Source: Pseudomonas caricapapayae
GTDB lineage: Bacteria; Pseudomonadota; Gammaproteobacteria; Pseudomonadales; Pseudomonadaceae
DNA: 37,101 nt
Assembly (NCBI RefSeq): GCF_001400735.1
Contig: NZ_LJPW01000114.1
Location: forward strand, 1 to 37,101
Reading direction: 5' to 3'
Shown here: positions 8,083 through 17,898 of the stretch, one piece after another
Layout: every line of letters begins with the position of its first letter
Position numbering within the stretch: the first letter of the stretch is position 1
Notes under the pieces: generated by a model
Told to the model about the DNA's origin: nothing
Seen by the model: the letters and a program-made list of their open reading frames with translations, nothing else
Databases searched by the model: none
Made by a program: the position numbers and the translations under genes

Positions 8083-8187
8083 TTGTTGGGGAGTAGCCTG
8101 CTCTTGACTCCGGTCACAGAGCGTTCGCATCAACATTCTCGGCAGCATGCCGTGGTGCGGACACCTTCTGGTTGGCGAGACCAACGA
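8083..8187 (+). ncRNA. yybP-ykoY manganese riboswitch
   Basis: The leader of mntP shows the family's conserved features. Strand ttgttgg (8083-8089) pairs, with one G-U, with ccaacga (8181-8187) to form the closing helix P1. Immediately inside are the invariant GGGGAGTAGC loop sequence (8088-8097) and, on the 3' side, GCGAGACC (8175-8182). These two loops form the Mn2+ pocket in known members. Between them are arms of about 75 bases. The location upstream of a Mn exporter is the classic one, and Mn binding is expected to turn mntP on. Confidence 0.87.
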
Positions 8188-8202
8188 TGCATCCATGCCT
8201 AA

Positions 8203-8242
8203 AGTCGGGCGTGTGGTTGCGTCGTTGACTCATAGCCCGACT
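8203..8242 (+). promoter_or_regulatory. Expression-platform hairpin before mntP
   Basis: An 8-bp perfect stem agtcgggc/gcccgact (8203-8210, 8235-8242) lies between the riboswitch aptamer and the GGA ribosome site (8244-8246) of mntP. No U-run follows it, so it more likely governs translation or mRNA access than termination. A competing fold with the aptamer is inferred, not shown. Confidence 0.5.
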
Positions 8243-8252
8243 GGATATAACC

Positions 8253-8822
8253 GTGAACCCGATTTCCCTCCTCTTTCTCGCGCTTGCCATGTCCACGGAC
8301 GCCTTTGCTGCGGCCCTCGGTAAAGGAGCAAGCCTGCATAAACCGCGCTTTCTCGAAGCATTGCGAACAGGCCTGATTTTCGGTGCCATCGAAACCATCA
8401 CCCCGGTTATCGGTTGGGGCATCGGCCAGGTCGCCGCCCGCTTCGCTGAAAGCTGGGACCACTGGATCGCCTTTACCTTGTTGCTGGTACTGGGCCTGCA
8501 CATGATCTACAACGGCATCAAGCACGATGACGATGAAGAGCAGGAAAAACCCGGCCAGCATTCTTTCTGGATTCTCGCCGTCACCGCGTTCGCCACCAGC
8601 ATCGATGCGCTGGCAGTCGGCGTAGGTCTGGCGTTTGTCGACGTCAATATTGTGATTGCCGCTCTGGCGATCGGCCTGGCCACCACGGTAATGGTCACCA
8701 TCGGTGTGATGCTGGGTCGGGTGCTGGGCACCATGGTGGGCAAGCGCGCTGAAATCGTGGGCGGCATCGTGCTGATCGCGGTGGGCGCAACGATTCTGTA
8801 TGAGCATCTGTCAGCGGCTTGA
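8253..8822 (+). CDS. mntP: Manganese efflux pump MntP
   Basis: MntP exports Mn2+ across the inner membrane. The 189-residue protein has six hydrophobic segments in two homologous halves, each with the conserved acidic motif: STDAF around D16 in helix 1 and TSIDALAVG around D118 in helix 4. Both residues are essential in E. coli MntP and carry the same numbers. A charged, acidic cytoplasmic loop (HDDDEEQEK) near residues 90-98 separates the halves. The start is GTG at 8253, following a weak GGA site, and is directly controlled by the yybP-ykoY riboswitch upstream. It converges with gdhB, and a shared terminator lies between the two. Confidence 0.95.
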   Translation: MNPISLLFLALAMSTDAFAAALGKGASLHKPRFLEALRTGLIFGAIETITPVIGWGIGQVAARFAESWDHWIAFTLLLVLGLHMIYNGIKHDDDEEQEKPGQHSFWILAVTAFATSIDALAVGVGLAFVDVNIVIAALAIGLATTVMVTIGVMLGRVLGTMVGKRAEIVGGIVLIAVGATILYEHLSAA

Positions 8823-8851
8823 TCGACGCGATCAGGTTTGTAAGCGAGCAC

Positions 8852-8883
8852 AAAAAAACCGCATCTTTCGATGCGGTTTTTTT
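8852..8883. terminator. Bidirectional terminator between mntP and gdhB
   Basis: A 13-bp perfect hairpin has A/T-rich outer ends and ccgcat/atgcgg at the tip (arms 8852-8864 and 8871-8883, loop ctttcg). It gives a run of seven T's on either strand, so it can end both the plus-strand mntP and the minus-strand gdhB transcripts. Confidence 0.9.
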
Positions 8884-8909
8884 GCTTACAGCCCTTGCTA
8901 CAAAAGCGG

Positions 8910-11900
8910 TCAGACCGTCAGGGTCTGTCCACTCATGGCCAGGTCCAGCAGCTCGCGGTTGGCGACGGCATACATGGCGTAGTCCGTCCCGCTTGCTGCA
9001 CGCAGTTCAACCAGCATGGCGCGCCAGCGCTCGACCATCAGCGAATGCTGCTCCAGCCACAAGGCCAGACGCGCATCGATCTCCGAAGGACCATCGGCCA
9101 TTTGCAGGACCGAAACGGTGATCGCCCGCTGTTGCCAGTCGACATCGTCACGGAATGCTTCACGGGCCAGTGCCTGCCAGTTGTTTTCCACCGGCAGACT
9201 GCTGATCTGCTGCAAGTACCAGGTAATGTCCAGTGCGCTGCCCACGGCAAAGTATGCCTTGGCGACGTCGGCAGCGTTTTGCCCGGTCACATCGGAGGCT
9301 TCGATGATCGGCAGGAGTGTGTACAGGTGAGTCGTACCGGCCACCATGCGCGCCAGCAGTTCCGGTACACCGGCTTCGACATAAGCCTGATAACGCGTCT
9401 GCCAGATCTCCCGGGTAGGGCCTTCCAGCAGCTCATCGAGCTTGAGCCCCAGCGCGGCCAAGTGCGGACCGAAGTGAGCGACGTCACGCCCGGCATCCAG
9501 TTCATTGCGACGACTGCGCAGGAACCAGCGTGTCGCACGGCGTCCCAGACGCATCAGCTCATCCATCAGCGCCAGCTGGATTTCGGCAGAAACCTTGTAG
9601 TCCAGCGCCTCGATCTGGCGGAACCAGTGCGGCAGATGGAAGATGTCACGCACAATCACGTAAGCACCGGCCACAGCGGCGGCACTCATGCCGGTCGACT
9701 CTTTGAGCCGTTGCACGAAGGTGATGCCCATGTGGTTGACCAGATCGTTGGCGATCTGGGTGCTGACGATCTCGCGCTTCAGACGGTGACTGCGCATGGC
9801 CGTTGAAAATCTGGCGCTCAGCGACGGCGGGAAGGCGGTTTCCATATCGCGTGCCAGATAATCGTCGTCCGGTACACGGGATTCCAGCAGTGCTTCCTTG
9901 AGGTCGATCTTGCTGTAGGAGATCAGCACCGACAGCTCGGCGCGACTCAAGCCCTGCTTCGCCGCCACGCGCTCGGCAATCTGCTCTTCGGCCGGCAGGA
10001 ACTCAATGGCGCGGTCAAGCTTGCCACGGGCTTCCAGGTCGCTCATCAGACGCTTGTATTCAGCAATCCGCTCGTAAGCGCGGCGCGCCGCCAGCGACAA
10101 CGCCTGAGTCTGCTTGTAGTTGTTACCCAGCACCAGATGGCCGACTTCATCGGTCATGCTTTCAAGCAGCTGGTTACGCTGCTTCTCGGTCATGTCACCG
10201 GCCTGCACCACTTCGTTGAGCAGGATCTTGATATTCACTTCGTGGTCAGAGCAGTCCACTCCGCCCGCGTTGTCGATGAAGTCGGTGTTGGTCGCGCCGC
10301 CATTGAGGCCGAACTCGACACGGCCCAATTGGGTCATGCCCAGGTTGCCGCCCTCACCCACCACCTTGCAACGCAGCTCGTTACCGTCGACACGCAGCGC
10401 ATCGTTGGCCTTGTCGCCCACATCGGCGTGCGATTCTTCGCTGGACTTCACGTACGTGCCGATACCCCCGTTCCACAACAGATCGACGGGCGCCTTGAGT
10501 AACGCATGCAGCAGTTCGGTCGGGGTCAGCTTGTCAGCCTTGATGTCGAAGCGCGCCTTCATCTGCTCGGTGATGGCGATGCTTTTGAGGCTGCGCGGGA
10601 AGATCCCGCCGCCAGCGGACATGATGCTGGTGTCGTAGTCGGTCCAGGACGAGCGTGGCAGATTGAACAGGCGCTGACGCTCGACAAAGCTGCTGGCCGG
10701 GTCCGGATTCGGATCGATGAAGATGTGCAAATGGTTGAACGCAGCGACCAGTTGCAATTGGTCAGACATCAGCAAGCCGTTACCGAACACATCACCGGCC
10801 ATATCGCCGATGCCGATCACGCTGATGCTGTCCTGCTGGACATTGATGCCGCGCTCACGGAAGTGACGCTGCACGCCAACCCATGCGCCCTTGGCGGTGA
10901 TGCCCATCTTCTTGTGGTCATAACCGGCCGATCCACCCGAGGCGAACGCATCACCCAGCCAGAAGCCGTAGTCGATGGCGATACCGTTGGCGATGTCGGA
11001 AAAGGTCGCGGTGCCCTTGTCGGCTGCAACTACCAGGTACGGATCATCGTCGTCATGACGCACCACATTGACCGGCGGTACCAGCACGCCTTCCTTGAGG
11101 TTGTCAGTGATGTCCAGCAGCCCCGAGATGAAGATACGGTAGCAGGCAATCGCCTCTGCCTGTACTTCATCGCGATTGCCGGTGGTCGGCAGGCGACGCG
11201 GCACGAAGCCGCCTTTGGCACCTACCGGCACAATGACCGAGTTCTTCACCTGCTGGGCTTTTACCAGGCCCAGTACTTCGGTACGGAAGTCTTCCTCGCG
11301 ATCGGACCAGCGCAGACCGCCACGCGCCACGTTGCCGAAACGCAGGTGCACACCTTCGACACGCGGCGAGTAGACAAAGATTTCAAACTTGGGCACCGGC
11401 TTGGGCAGCTCGGGGATCAGGCGCGGGTTGAACTTGAAGCTGAAATAGCCCTTGCTCTGCCCGTTGGCATCGGCCTGATAGAAGTTGGTCCGCAGGGTGG
11501 CCTTGATCAGGTCCAGATAGCGACGCAGGATGCGGTCTTCGTTGAGCACCTGAACGTCGTCAAGGGCAGTCAGAATCGCCTGCTCAAGACGCAGTTGCTT
11601 GTCATCCAGATCGTCGGAACCCAGCTTGCGTGCCAGATAGAAGCGGGTCTTGAACAGACGCGTCAGCTCGCGGGCAATGTCGGTGTGGTTGTTGAGCGTG
11701 GTGGCGATATAGCCCAGATCGAAGCCCAGGCGGATCTGCTTGAGATAACGCGCATAGGCGCGCAGCAGCGCCACGTCGCGCCACGGCAGACCGGCGGTCA
11801 GTACCAGGCGGTTGAATGCATCGTTTTCGGCATCGCCGCGCACGATGTGCACGAACGCATCCTGCAGGGTGTCATTGAGCTGTTGAATATCGAGGTTCAG

Positions 11901-13766
11901 ACCTTCGCCGTAGGTAAAGGCGAAATCGTGAATCCAGAACTCGCGACCATTGGCGTGGTGCAGGCGATACGGGAACTCGCCCAGTACCCGCAGCCCGAGG
12001 TTTTCCAGAATCGGCAGTACGTCGGACAGCGCCAGCGGTGTGTCGGCGTGATACAGCTTGCAATGCAACTGCTGACGGCCACCGGCCAGTGGCTGATAGA
12101 AGCTCATCACCAGCGGATTGGTTTCACTCAGGCTCAGCACATGCTGCATGTCGACGACTGCCGAATGTGCCGCAAAGCGCTCGCGGTAGCCGGCCGGAAA
12201 GCCTTTCGGGAAGTCGGCCAACACGTTGGTGCCGTGGGCTTCACCGAAGCTTTCGACCACCAGACTGGCGTAGTCGTCCTTCCAAGAGCGGCACGCCTGG
12301 ATGACTTCGTTTTCCAGTTGAGCAACGTCGATGTCCAGATTGACTTTAGGGTCTACCCGTAGAATCAACTGCACGCGCGCCAGCACGGATTCGGAGAAGA
12401 ACGTCCAGAACTCGCAATCGCTGGCTTTCAGGCGATCCATCAATACCTGCTGGATCTTCTGGCGCACTTCGGTGGAATACACGTCGCGCGGCACATAGGC
12501 CAGGCAGTAGCAGAAACGGCCATACGGATCCTTGCGCAGGAATACGCGAATCTTGTTGCGCTCCTGAATCTGCACGATGGACATGACCGTGGAGAACAAT
12601 TCGTCCACCGGGGTCTGAAACAGGTCGTCACGGGGCAGAACTTCAACGACCTGCGCCAGCTCCTTGCCCAGATGCGCCTTGGCATCGAAACCGGAACGAC
12701 GCTCGACCTCGGCGACCTTGCGCCGGATATACGGAATCTGCCGCACGCTTTCGCCATACACCGACGAGGTGTACAGGCCCATGAAGCGGCATTCCTTGAT
12801 GACCTTGCCAGAGGCGTCGATCTGCCGGATCGAAACATAATCCGGGTAAGCCGGACGGTGTACACGGCTTGGATGCGCAGCTTTGGCAAACGACAGCAGC
12901 ACCGGCTCCTGCAGGTATTTAACTGCGTAGTCTTCGATGTGCAGCTCTTCGCGGGTCAGGCCGGGACGCAGCAGTCGGGTCAGTCCCAGGAAGGACGACT
13001 CGTCATACACCAGCTGGCCGCCTTCGGCGTCGTTGCGCACTTCGAACTCTTCGTACCCCAGGAAGGTGAAGTGGTTGTCCACCAGCCATTGCAGGAAGAC
13101 CTTGATCTCGGCCTTCTCTTCGACGTCGGTATTGGACTCGTTGGCATCGATACTGGCCAGCAGCTCATGCAGACGCGCCTTCATCGGCCCGAAATCTTCG
13201 ACGGCGGCACGCACCTCGCCGAGCACCTGTTCCAGCTCGCGAGCCAGCACGTTCAACTCGCTGACGTTGGCGCAGCGGTCGATCTCCAGGTACATCAGCG
13301 ATTCCTGCAGCACGTCCTCCCCTGCCGTGCCTTTGGGCAGCAGTTCCAGCAGTTCGCCAGCAGCGCCACGACGCACGCTCAGCACGGTGGTCTGCAGGGT
13401 GTGGATGCTATAGCCGCGACGGTTCAGCTCGGTACGGACGGAGTCGACCAGAAACGGCAGGTCGTGATGCAGCACTTCAACGGCAGTGTGAGTCGATTGC
13501 CAGCCGTGGCGTTCGTAATCGGGGTTATAGACACGGACCTGCGGGTGAGCATGTTCGAAACGCTCCAGCAGACGCCATGCGGACAAGGTGCAGCCTGCCA
13601 GGTCGGACAGACGCCGCTGGGTGAGTTCGTCGAGGGAAATGATGCCGAAGAATTGCTCGGCAAACAGCGCCACTTGTGGCAGTGCCTGTTCGCTGATGTG
13701 CTGAGCCAGTGCCGCTTGCAGTTGATGCTGGAAGTCGGCCTTGCTGGCTGCGGTGAAGAACGCCAT
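8910..13766 (-). CDS. gdhB: Large NAD-specific glutamate dehydrogenase
   Basis: This 1618-residue enzyme of the 180-kDa class oxidatively deaminates glutamate to 2-oxoglutarate and ammonia with NAD, a catabolic role in growth on amino acids. The N-terminal half (about 1-700) is the regulatory ACT-like part. The catalytic core follows, with KGGFVPRR near residue 851, the dinucleotide-binding stretch GIGDMAGDVFGNGLLMS, and the downstream NGGIGTYVKSS and GEGGNLGMTQLGR motifs. An open frame reaches 13853, but Pseudomonas homologues start MAFFTAASKADF. The ATG at 13766 has GGAGT about 9 bases upstream and is preferred. Long antisense frames across this gene are codon-bias shadows. It is monocistronic and converges with mntP. 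Confidence 0.97.
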   Translation of the reverse strand: MAFFTAASKADFQHQLQAALAQHISEQALPQVALFAEQFFGIISLDELTQRRLSDLAGCTLSAWRLLERFEHAHPQVRVYNPDYERHGWQSTHTAVEVLHHDLPFLVDSVRTELNRRGYSIHTLQTTVLSVRRGAAGELLELLPKGTAGEDVLQESLMYLEIDRCANVSELNVLARELEQVLGEVRAAVEDFGPMKARLHELLASIDANESNTDVEEKAEIKVFLQWLVDNHFTFLGYEEFEVRNDAEGGQLVYDESSFLGLTRLLRPGLTREELHIEDYAVKYLQEPVLLSFAKAAHPSRVHRPAYPDYVSIRQIDASGKVIKECRFMGLYTSSVYGESVRQIPYIRRKVAEVERRSGFDAKAHLGKELAQVVEVLPRDDLFQTPVDELFSTVMSIVQIQERNKIRVFLRKDPYGRFCYCLAYVPRDVYSTEVRQKIQQVLMDRLKASDCEFWTFFSESVLARVQLILRVDPKVNLDIDVAQLENEVIQACRSWKDDYASLVVESFGEAHGTNVLADFPKGFPAGYRERFAAHSAVVDMQHVLSLSETNPLVMSFYQPLAGGRQQLHCKLYHADTPLALSDVLPILENLGLRVLGEFPYRLHHANGREFWIHDFAFTYGEGLNLDIQQLNDTLQDAFVHIVRGDAENDAFNRLVLTAGLPWRDVALLRAYARYLKQIRLGFDLGYIATTLNNHTDIARELTRLFKTRFYLARKLGSDDLDDKQLRLEQAILTALDDVQVLNEDRILRRYLDLIKATLRTNFYQADANGQSKGYFSFKFNPRLIPELPKPVPKFEIFVYSPRVEGVHLRFGNVARGGLRWSDREEDFRTEVLGLVKAQQVKNSVIVPVGAKGGFVPRRLPTTGNRDEVQAEAIACYRIFISGLLDITDNLKEGVLVPPVNVVRHDDDDPYLVVAADKGTATFSDIANGIAIDYGFWLGDAFASGGSAGYDHKKMGITAKGAWVGVQRHFRERGINVQQDSISVIGIGDMAGDVFGNGLLMSDQLQLVAAFNHLHIFIDPNPDPASSFVERQRLFNLPRSSWTDYDTSIMSAGGGIFPRSLKSIAITEQMKARFDIKADKLTPTELLHALLKAPVDLLWNGGIGTYVKSSEESHADVGDKANDALRVDGNELRCKVVGEGGNLGMTQLGRVEFGLNGGATNTDFIDNAGGVDCSDHEVNIKILLNEVVQAGDMTEKQRNQLLESMTDEVGHLVLGNNYKQTQALSLAARRAYERIAEYKRLMSDLEARGKLDRAIEFLPAEEQIAERVAAKQGLSRAELSVLISYSKIDLKEALLESRVPDDDYLARDMETAFPPSLSARFSTAMRSHRLKREIVSTQIANDLVNHMGITFVQRLKESTGMSAAAVAGAYVIVRDIFHLPHWFRQIEALDYKVSAEIQLALMDELMRLGRRATRWFLRSRRNELDAGRDVAHFGPHLAALGLKLDELLEGPTREIWQTRYQAYVEAGVPELLARMVAGTTHLYTLLPIIEASDVTGQNAADVAKAYFAVGSALDITWYLQQISSLPVENNWQALAREAFRDDVDWQQRAITVSVLQMADGPSEIDARLALWLEQHSLMVERWRAMLVELRAASGTDYAMYAVANRELLDLAMSGQTLTV

Positions 13767-14133
13767 CTGTGGTACTCCGCTTTGGCTTTTATTGGGGAGG
13801 CTTGAAGAAGGTGTTGCTACCGGTGTGCCCTTTGCATCCAATTGCGCGGGCATAACCTGATCGAGTGTAAAGCTAAAGTACTAACGCGCGCTGTGTCAGG
13901 GTAGTCACATTTGAATGCCGGAATAAAAAAAGCGACGCGCATCCGACACCGTACACCACTCGTCTGCCATGCAGCTTAACGAGAGCTGACGACGCGCTGC
14001 TTACGAGGCTGCGACATATTCGGTCATCAGGTTGCGGTAAAATCCGCACGAAGGTGCCAACATCGCCCGACAATCTTTGTTCGGGGCTGGCAGAATCCAC
14101 CTCACGCCTCAGTAGCATTCACCCGGAGCCCCC
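13767..14133. other. Divergent intergenic region gdhB / 14134 gene
   Basis: These 367 bases hold no convincing gene; a minus-strand frame at 13873-14118 has no ribosome site or recognisable product. The region should contain the promoters of gdhB (leftward) and of the gene at 14134 (rightward). For the latter a TAAAAT box lies at 14038-14043 without a good -35 partner. A small hairpin cccga/tcggg surrounds 14066-14085 in the presumed leader. No operator can be named. Confidence 0.4.
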
Positions 14134-14493
14134 ATGCAAATCAAGACTGCCAGCCTCATCGCCAACCCGTGCGACGACGAATACGACGATATGGCACTGC
14201 TCTGCTTCCACGCAGAAAACGGCATGCTGTTTTCCCTGACCCGTTTCCCGGACGAGAACGAAGTGGAAATCACTGTCAGCGATGACACGTCACTGAGTGT
14301 GTCCAGCCTGAAAGTCACCTTCAGTGCCGAGCGCCTGTTGGTGGAAATCGACCCGCAGGACGCGAAGCAGCTCGATGGGCACCATCAGTATGAAATTCTC
14401 CACGCCACCGATGCAGGCGAGTTGCAGGATGTACACCGGACGTTACAGATCATTCTCGAAAGCGTGGGTGAGTACACCAGCACGATCAGTTGA
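14134..14493 (+). CDS. Small conserved hypothetical protein
   Basis: The 119-residue acidic cytoplasmic product has no signal peptide or membrane helix. Its content alternates hydrophobic and charged residues in a way that fits a beta-rich small domain (DDMALLCFHAENGMLFSLTR; LKVTFSAERLLVEIDP; a C-terminal helix DVHRTLQIILESV). The general pattern resembles the Imm10-like immunity fold, but I cannot establish membership. A CGGAG ribosome site precedes the ATG at 14134. The amidohydrolase starts 48 bases after the stop on the same strand and may be cotranscribed. Function is unknown. Codon use matches the neighbourhood, so there is no sign of recent transfer. Confidence 0.78.
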   Translation: MQIKTASLIANPCDDEYDDMALLCFHAENGMLFSLTRFPDENEVEITVSDDTSLSVSSLKVTFSAERLLVEIDPQDAKQLDGHHQYEILHATDAGELQDVHRTLQIILESVGEYTSTIS

Positions 14494-14541
14494 CGGCCAA
14501 AAAAAGCTAGAGTGAGCAACTACGCCGCACAGGAGACCGTC

Positions 14542-15288
14542 ATGAACCGAATTTTCGACGCCCACTGCCACATCATCGACCCGCACTTCCCCCTGATCGC
14601 CAATGACGGTTACTTGCCGGAGCCGTTCGGCGTCAGTGACTATCTGGCGACGGTCAGGCCATTGGGCGTTCAGGGTGGCGCGGTGGTGTCCGGTTCCTTT
14701 CAGGGCTTTGACCAGGGTTATCTGCTTCAGGCGCTGCGCCTGCTGGGGCCGGGCTTCGTGGGTGTGACTCAACTGCCCGCCAGCGTCACCGATGCGGAGC
14801 TGGACACCCTCAGCGCTGCAGGCGTGCGCGCCTTGCGTTTCAATCTCAAGCGCGGCGGCTCGGAACAGCTCGACCAACTGGAAGCACTGGCCTTGCGCGT
14901 TCATGCACACGCAGGCTGGCATTCGGAGCTGTACATCGACTCCCGTGAACTGGCGCACATCGAAACCCGCCTGCGCAAACTCCCGGCGATCAGCATCGAT
15001 CACCTGGGGCTGAGCGCAGAAGGACTGCCCGTGGTGTTGCGCCTTGCCGAACATGGCGTACGGATCAAGGCATGTGGTTTCGGACGTGTCGACTTCCCGG
15101 TACGCGAGGCACTCAGGGATATCAATGCCGCCAATCCGGATGCCTTGATGTTCGGCACCGATCTGCCATCGACACGGGCACCCCGCCCTTTTCAGCCAGA
15201 CGACATCGAATTGCTGATCGACGCACTGGGCGAAGGCGGCGCCCGTCAGGCGCTGTGGGATAACGCAGCAAAGTTCTACCGGCTCTGA
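14542..15288 (+). CDS. Amidohydrolase family protein (TIM-barrel metal hydrolase)
   Basis: The 248-residue protein begins with the metal-binding signature FDAHCHIIDP (HxH at residues 7-9). It continues with SIDHLG near residue 153 and ends with MFGTDLPS, whose Asp is the usual catalytic base. This is the layout of the PF04909 amidohydrolase_2 group, which includes 2-pyrone-4,6-dicarboxylate lactonase-like and other lactone hydrolases or decarboxylases. The frame is open from 14512, but the ATG at 14542 has an AGGAGA site 7 bases upstream and gives the family N-terminus. The substrate is unknown. It lies between a small hypothetical gene and the moxR operon, with no pathway partners that would define it. 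Confidence 0.85.
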   Translation: MNRIFDAHCHIIDPHFPLIANDGYLPEPFGVSDYLATVRPLGVQGGAVVSGSFQGFDQGYLLQALRLLGPGFVGVTQLPASVTDAELDTLSAAGVRALRFNLKRGGSEQLDQLEALALRVHAHAGWHSELYIDSRELAHIETRLRKLPAISIDHLGLSAEGLPVVLRLAEHGVRIKACGFGRVDFPVREALRDINAANPDALMFGTDLPSTRAPRPFQPDDIELLIDALGEGGARQALWDNAAKFYRL

Positions 15289-15319
15289 CGCTGCTGCCTT
15301 TGACGGCCAGACCCCGATC

Positions 15320-15351
15320 GTCCTACATGGCACACATAGAACATGTAGGAC
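15320..15351. repeat. 10-bp perfect inverted repeat after the amidohydrolase gene
   Basis: The arms gtcctacatg and catgtaggac (15320-15329, 15342-15351) enclose a 12-base loop, 32 bases after the stop at 15288. No T-run follows, so it is only a possible transcript end. It might also be an operator for the moxR operon whose start is 148 bases further on. Confidence 0.5.
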
Positions 15352-15498
15352 AATTCCTAGTTAAATGACGTATGCGTCTCTAAATGCAATAAAAAACGCG
15401 GTAGTCATTAGTCGATACCTGCCTGGATGGATTAAAGTATCGCCCCCAGCTCAGCCGTCACCAGACACAGCTGATCACCATGCCAGGAACCGTCACCG

Positions 15499-16458
<960 letters not shown>

Positions 16459-16462
16459 CCCC

Positions 16463-17407
16463 ATGCAACCCTACCTGATCCCCCAGCCGGGTATTCGCGT
16501 CAGCCTCAGCGAGCTGATCGAGATGCGTCATCGGGTACGGGAAGTACAACTGTTCTCCACCCCGAGCCAGCGCAGCCCCTTGATCGGCCTGCACCATTCA
16601 AAGCTGCGCGGTCGTGGCGTGGATTTCGATCAGGTGCGGGTCTATCAGGCCGGTGACGACGTGCGCAGCATCGACTGGCGCGTGACCGCACGCACCCAGG
16701 AGCCGCACACCAAGCTGTTCCATGAGGAGCGCGAGCGGCCGATTTTCATTCTGGTGGAACAGAGCCGCCGGCTGTTCTTCGGCTCCGGCCTGATGTTCAA
16801 ATCGGTACTGGCGGCCCAGGCGGCCGCGCTGATCGGCTGGGCCGCTCTGGAGCACAACGACAGGGTCGGCGGGCTGGTGTTCGGCGATAACGAGCACTAC
16901 GAGATCAAGCCACGACGCAGCAAGCAAAGCCTGCTGCAGTTGCTCAACCGGCTGGTGCGGGTCAATCAGTCATTGCACACTGAAATCCCGGCAGACCGCG
17001 ATGCGTTCGGCACTGCACTGCGTCGCGCCCGGGAAGTGCTGCGCCCGGGCAGCCTGGTCATCGTCCTGTGCGACGAGCGTGCGTTGTCCGATGCCGCCGA
17101 ACAACAGTTGAGCCTGTTGTCACGCCACAGCGACCTGCTGTTGCTGCCGCTGTCCGACCCGTTGGACCGAGCCCTGCCTGCTGCCGGCTTGTTGCGCTTT
17201 GCCGAGCGCGGCGCGCAGCTGGAGCTCGACACCCTCAACCCCGAACTGCGCCGCGCCTACCGGCAACAGGGCGAAGACCGCTCTGCGCGCTGGGAATTGC
17301 TGGCGCAGAAGCTGCGGGTGTTGCTGATGCCATTGAGTACCCAGGCGGAACTCGTCGAGCAACTGCGCGAATACCTCAATGCCCGGCGTCCGGTGAAACG
17401 CAAATGA
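16463..17407 (+). CDS. DUF58 domain protein of the MoxR/Bat operon
   Basis: The 314-residue protein carries the DUF58 signature around residues 47-77: GLHHSKLRGRGVDF followed by VRVYQAGDDVRSIDW. The latter part has a degenerate VWA-like fold with FILVEQSRRLFFGS in place of a full metal-binding site, and LVIVLCDERAL further on. No obvious membrane helix is seen. DUF58 proteins nearly always sit next to MoxR and are thought to be its clients or partners. It begins 4 bases after moxR and its stop overlaps the ATG of the DUF4381 gene (ATGA at 17404), so translation is probably coupled. Confidence 0.9.
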   Translation: MQPYLIPQPGIRVSLSELIEMRHRVREVQLFSTPSQRSPLIGLHHSKLRGRGVDFDQVRVYQAGDDVRSIDWRVTARTQEPHTKLFHEERERPIFILVEQSRRLFFGSGLMFKSVLAAQAAALIGWAALEHNDRVGGLVFGDNEHYEIKPRRSKQSLLQLLNRLVRVNQSLHTEIPADRDAFGTALRRAREVLRPGSLVIVLCDERALSDAAEQQLSLLSRHSDLLLLPLSDPLDRALPAAGLLRFAERGAQLELDTLNPELRRAYRQQGEDRSARWELLAQKLRVLLMPLSTQAELVEQLREYLNARRPVKRK

Positions 17408-17898
17408 ATCCGCTGGATCAGCTGGAGCCGCTGATTGCCCCTCAGGCCGTCGGTTTGTGGCCGCTCGCGCCAGGGTGGTGGTTGCTGCTGTTGCTTATCC
17501 CTGCGGCGGGCTGGGGGCTGTGGCGTTTGCGTGGCTTGCTGCCGGTCAAGGCCCGCAAGGTTCGCAGCGAACAACCGCTGGACCCGGTGCGAATCGCCGC
17601 CCTGGCGGAACTCGCCAGCCTGCCCAAGCCCTACGATGGAGCACCGGCAGGTGCATGGCTGCAGCAGATCAACGGCTTGCTCAAACGCCTGTGCCGCAAC
17701 CATTACCCGCACAGCCAGAGCCACACACTCAATGGCCGCAAGTGGCTGGCGTTCCTCGACAACCGCTGCCCGGCTGCAGGCCTGACACGCTGGATGATTC
17801 TGGTCGAAGGTGCCTACAAGCCCGAGTGCAAGCTGGACGACAAGGCCATAACCGGGCTGACCCAGGCGGTCGATACCTGGATCCGCAAACATGTTTGA
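17404..17898 (+). CDS. DUF4381 single-pass membrane protein
   Basis: The 164-residue protein has one membrane helix at about residues 24-42 (GWWLLLLLIPAAGWGLW) and a basic, helical cytoplasmic domain containing LKRLCRNHYPHSQSHTLNGRKWLAFLD. The family is DUF4381, a regular member of MoxR/Bat operons in gamma-proteobacteria with no assigned activity. The frame is open far upstream (from 17068) over the DUF58 gene. The ATG at 17404 overlaps the previous stop and is the sensible start. Its own end overlaps the next gene by 8 bases. Confidence 0.88.
   Translation: MNPLDQLEPLIAPQAVGLWPLAPGWWLLLLLIPAAGWGLWRLRGLLPVKARKVRSEQPLDPVRIAALAELASLPKPYDGAPAGAWLQQINGLLKRLCRNHYPHSQSHTLNGRKWLAFLDNRCPAAGLTRWMILVEGAYKPECKLDDKAITGLTQAVDTWIRKHV

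Noticed and set aside
10506..12362. 618-codon plus-strand ORF opposite gdhB
   Set aside because: It is an antisense shadow of a highly conserved enzyme gene, with no recognisable protein features. The similar frame at 12672-13805 is rejected for the same reason.
13873..14118. 81-codon minus-strand ORF between gdhB and the gene at 14134
   Set aside because: No ribosome site, no recognisable family, and it overlaps the expected promoters of both flanking genes.
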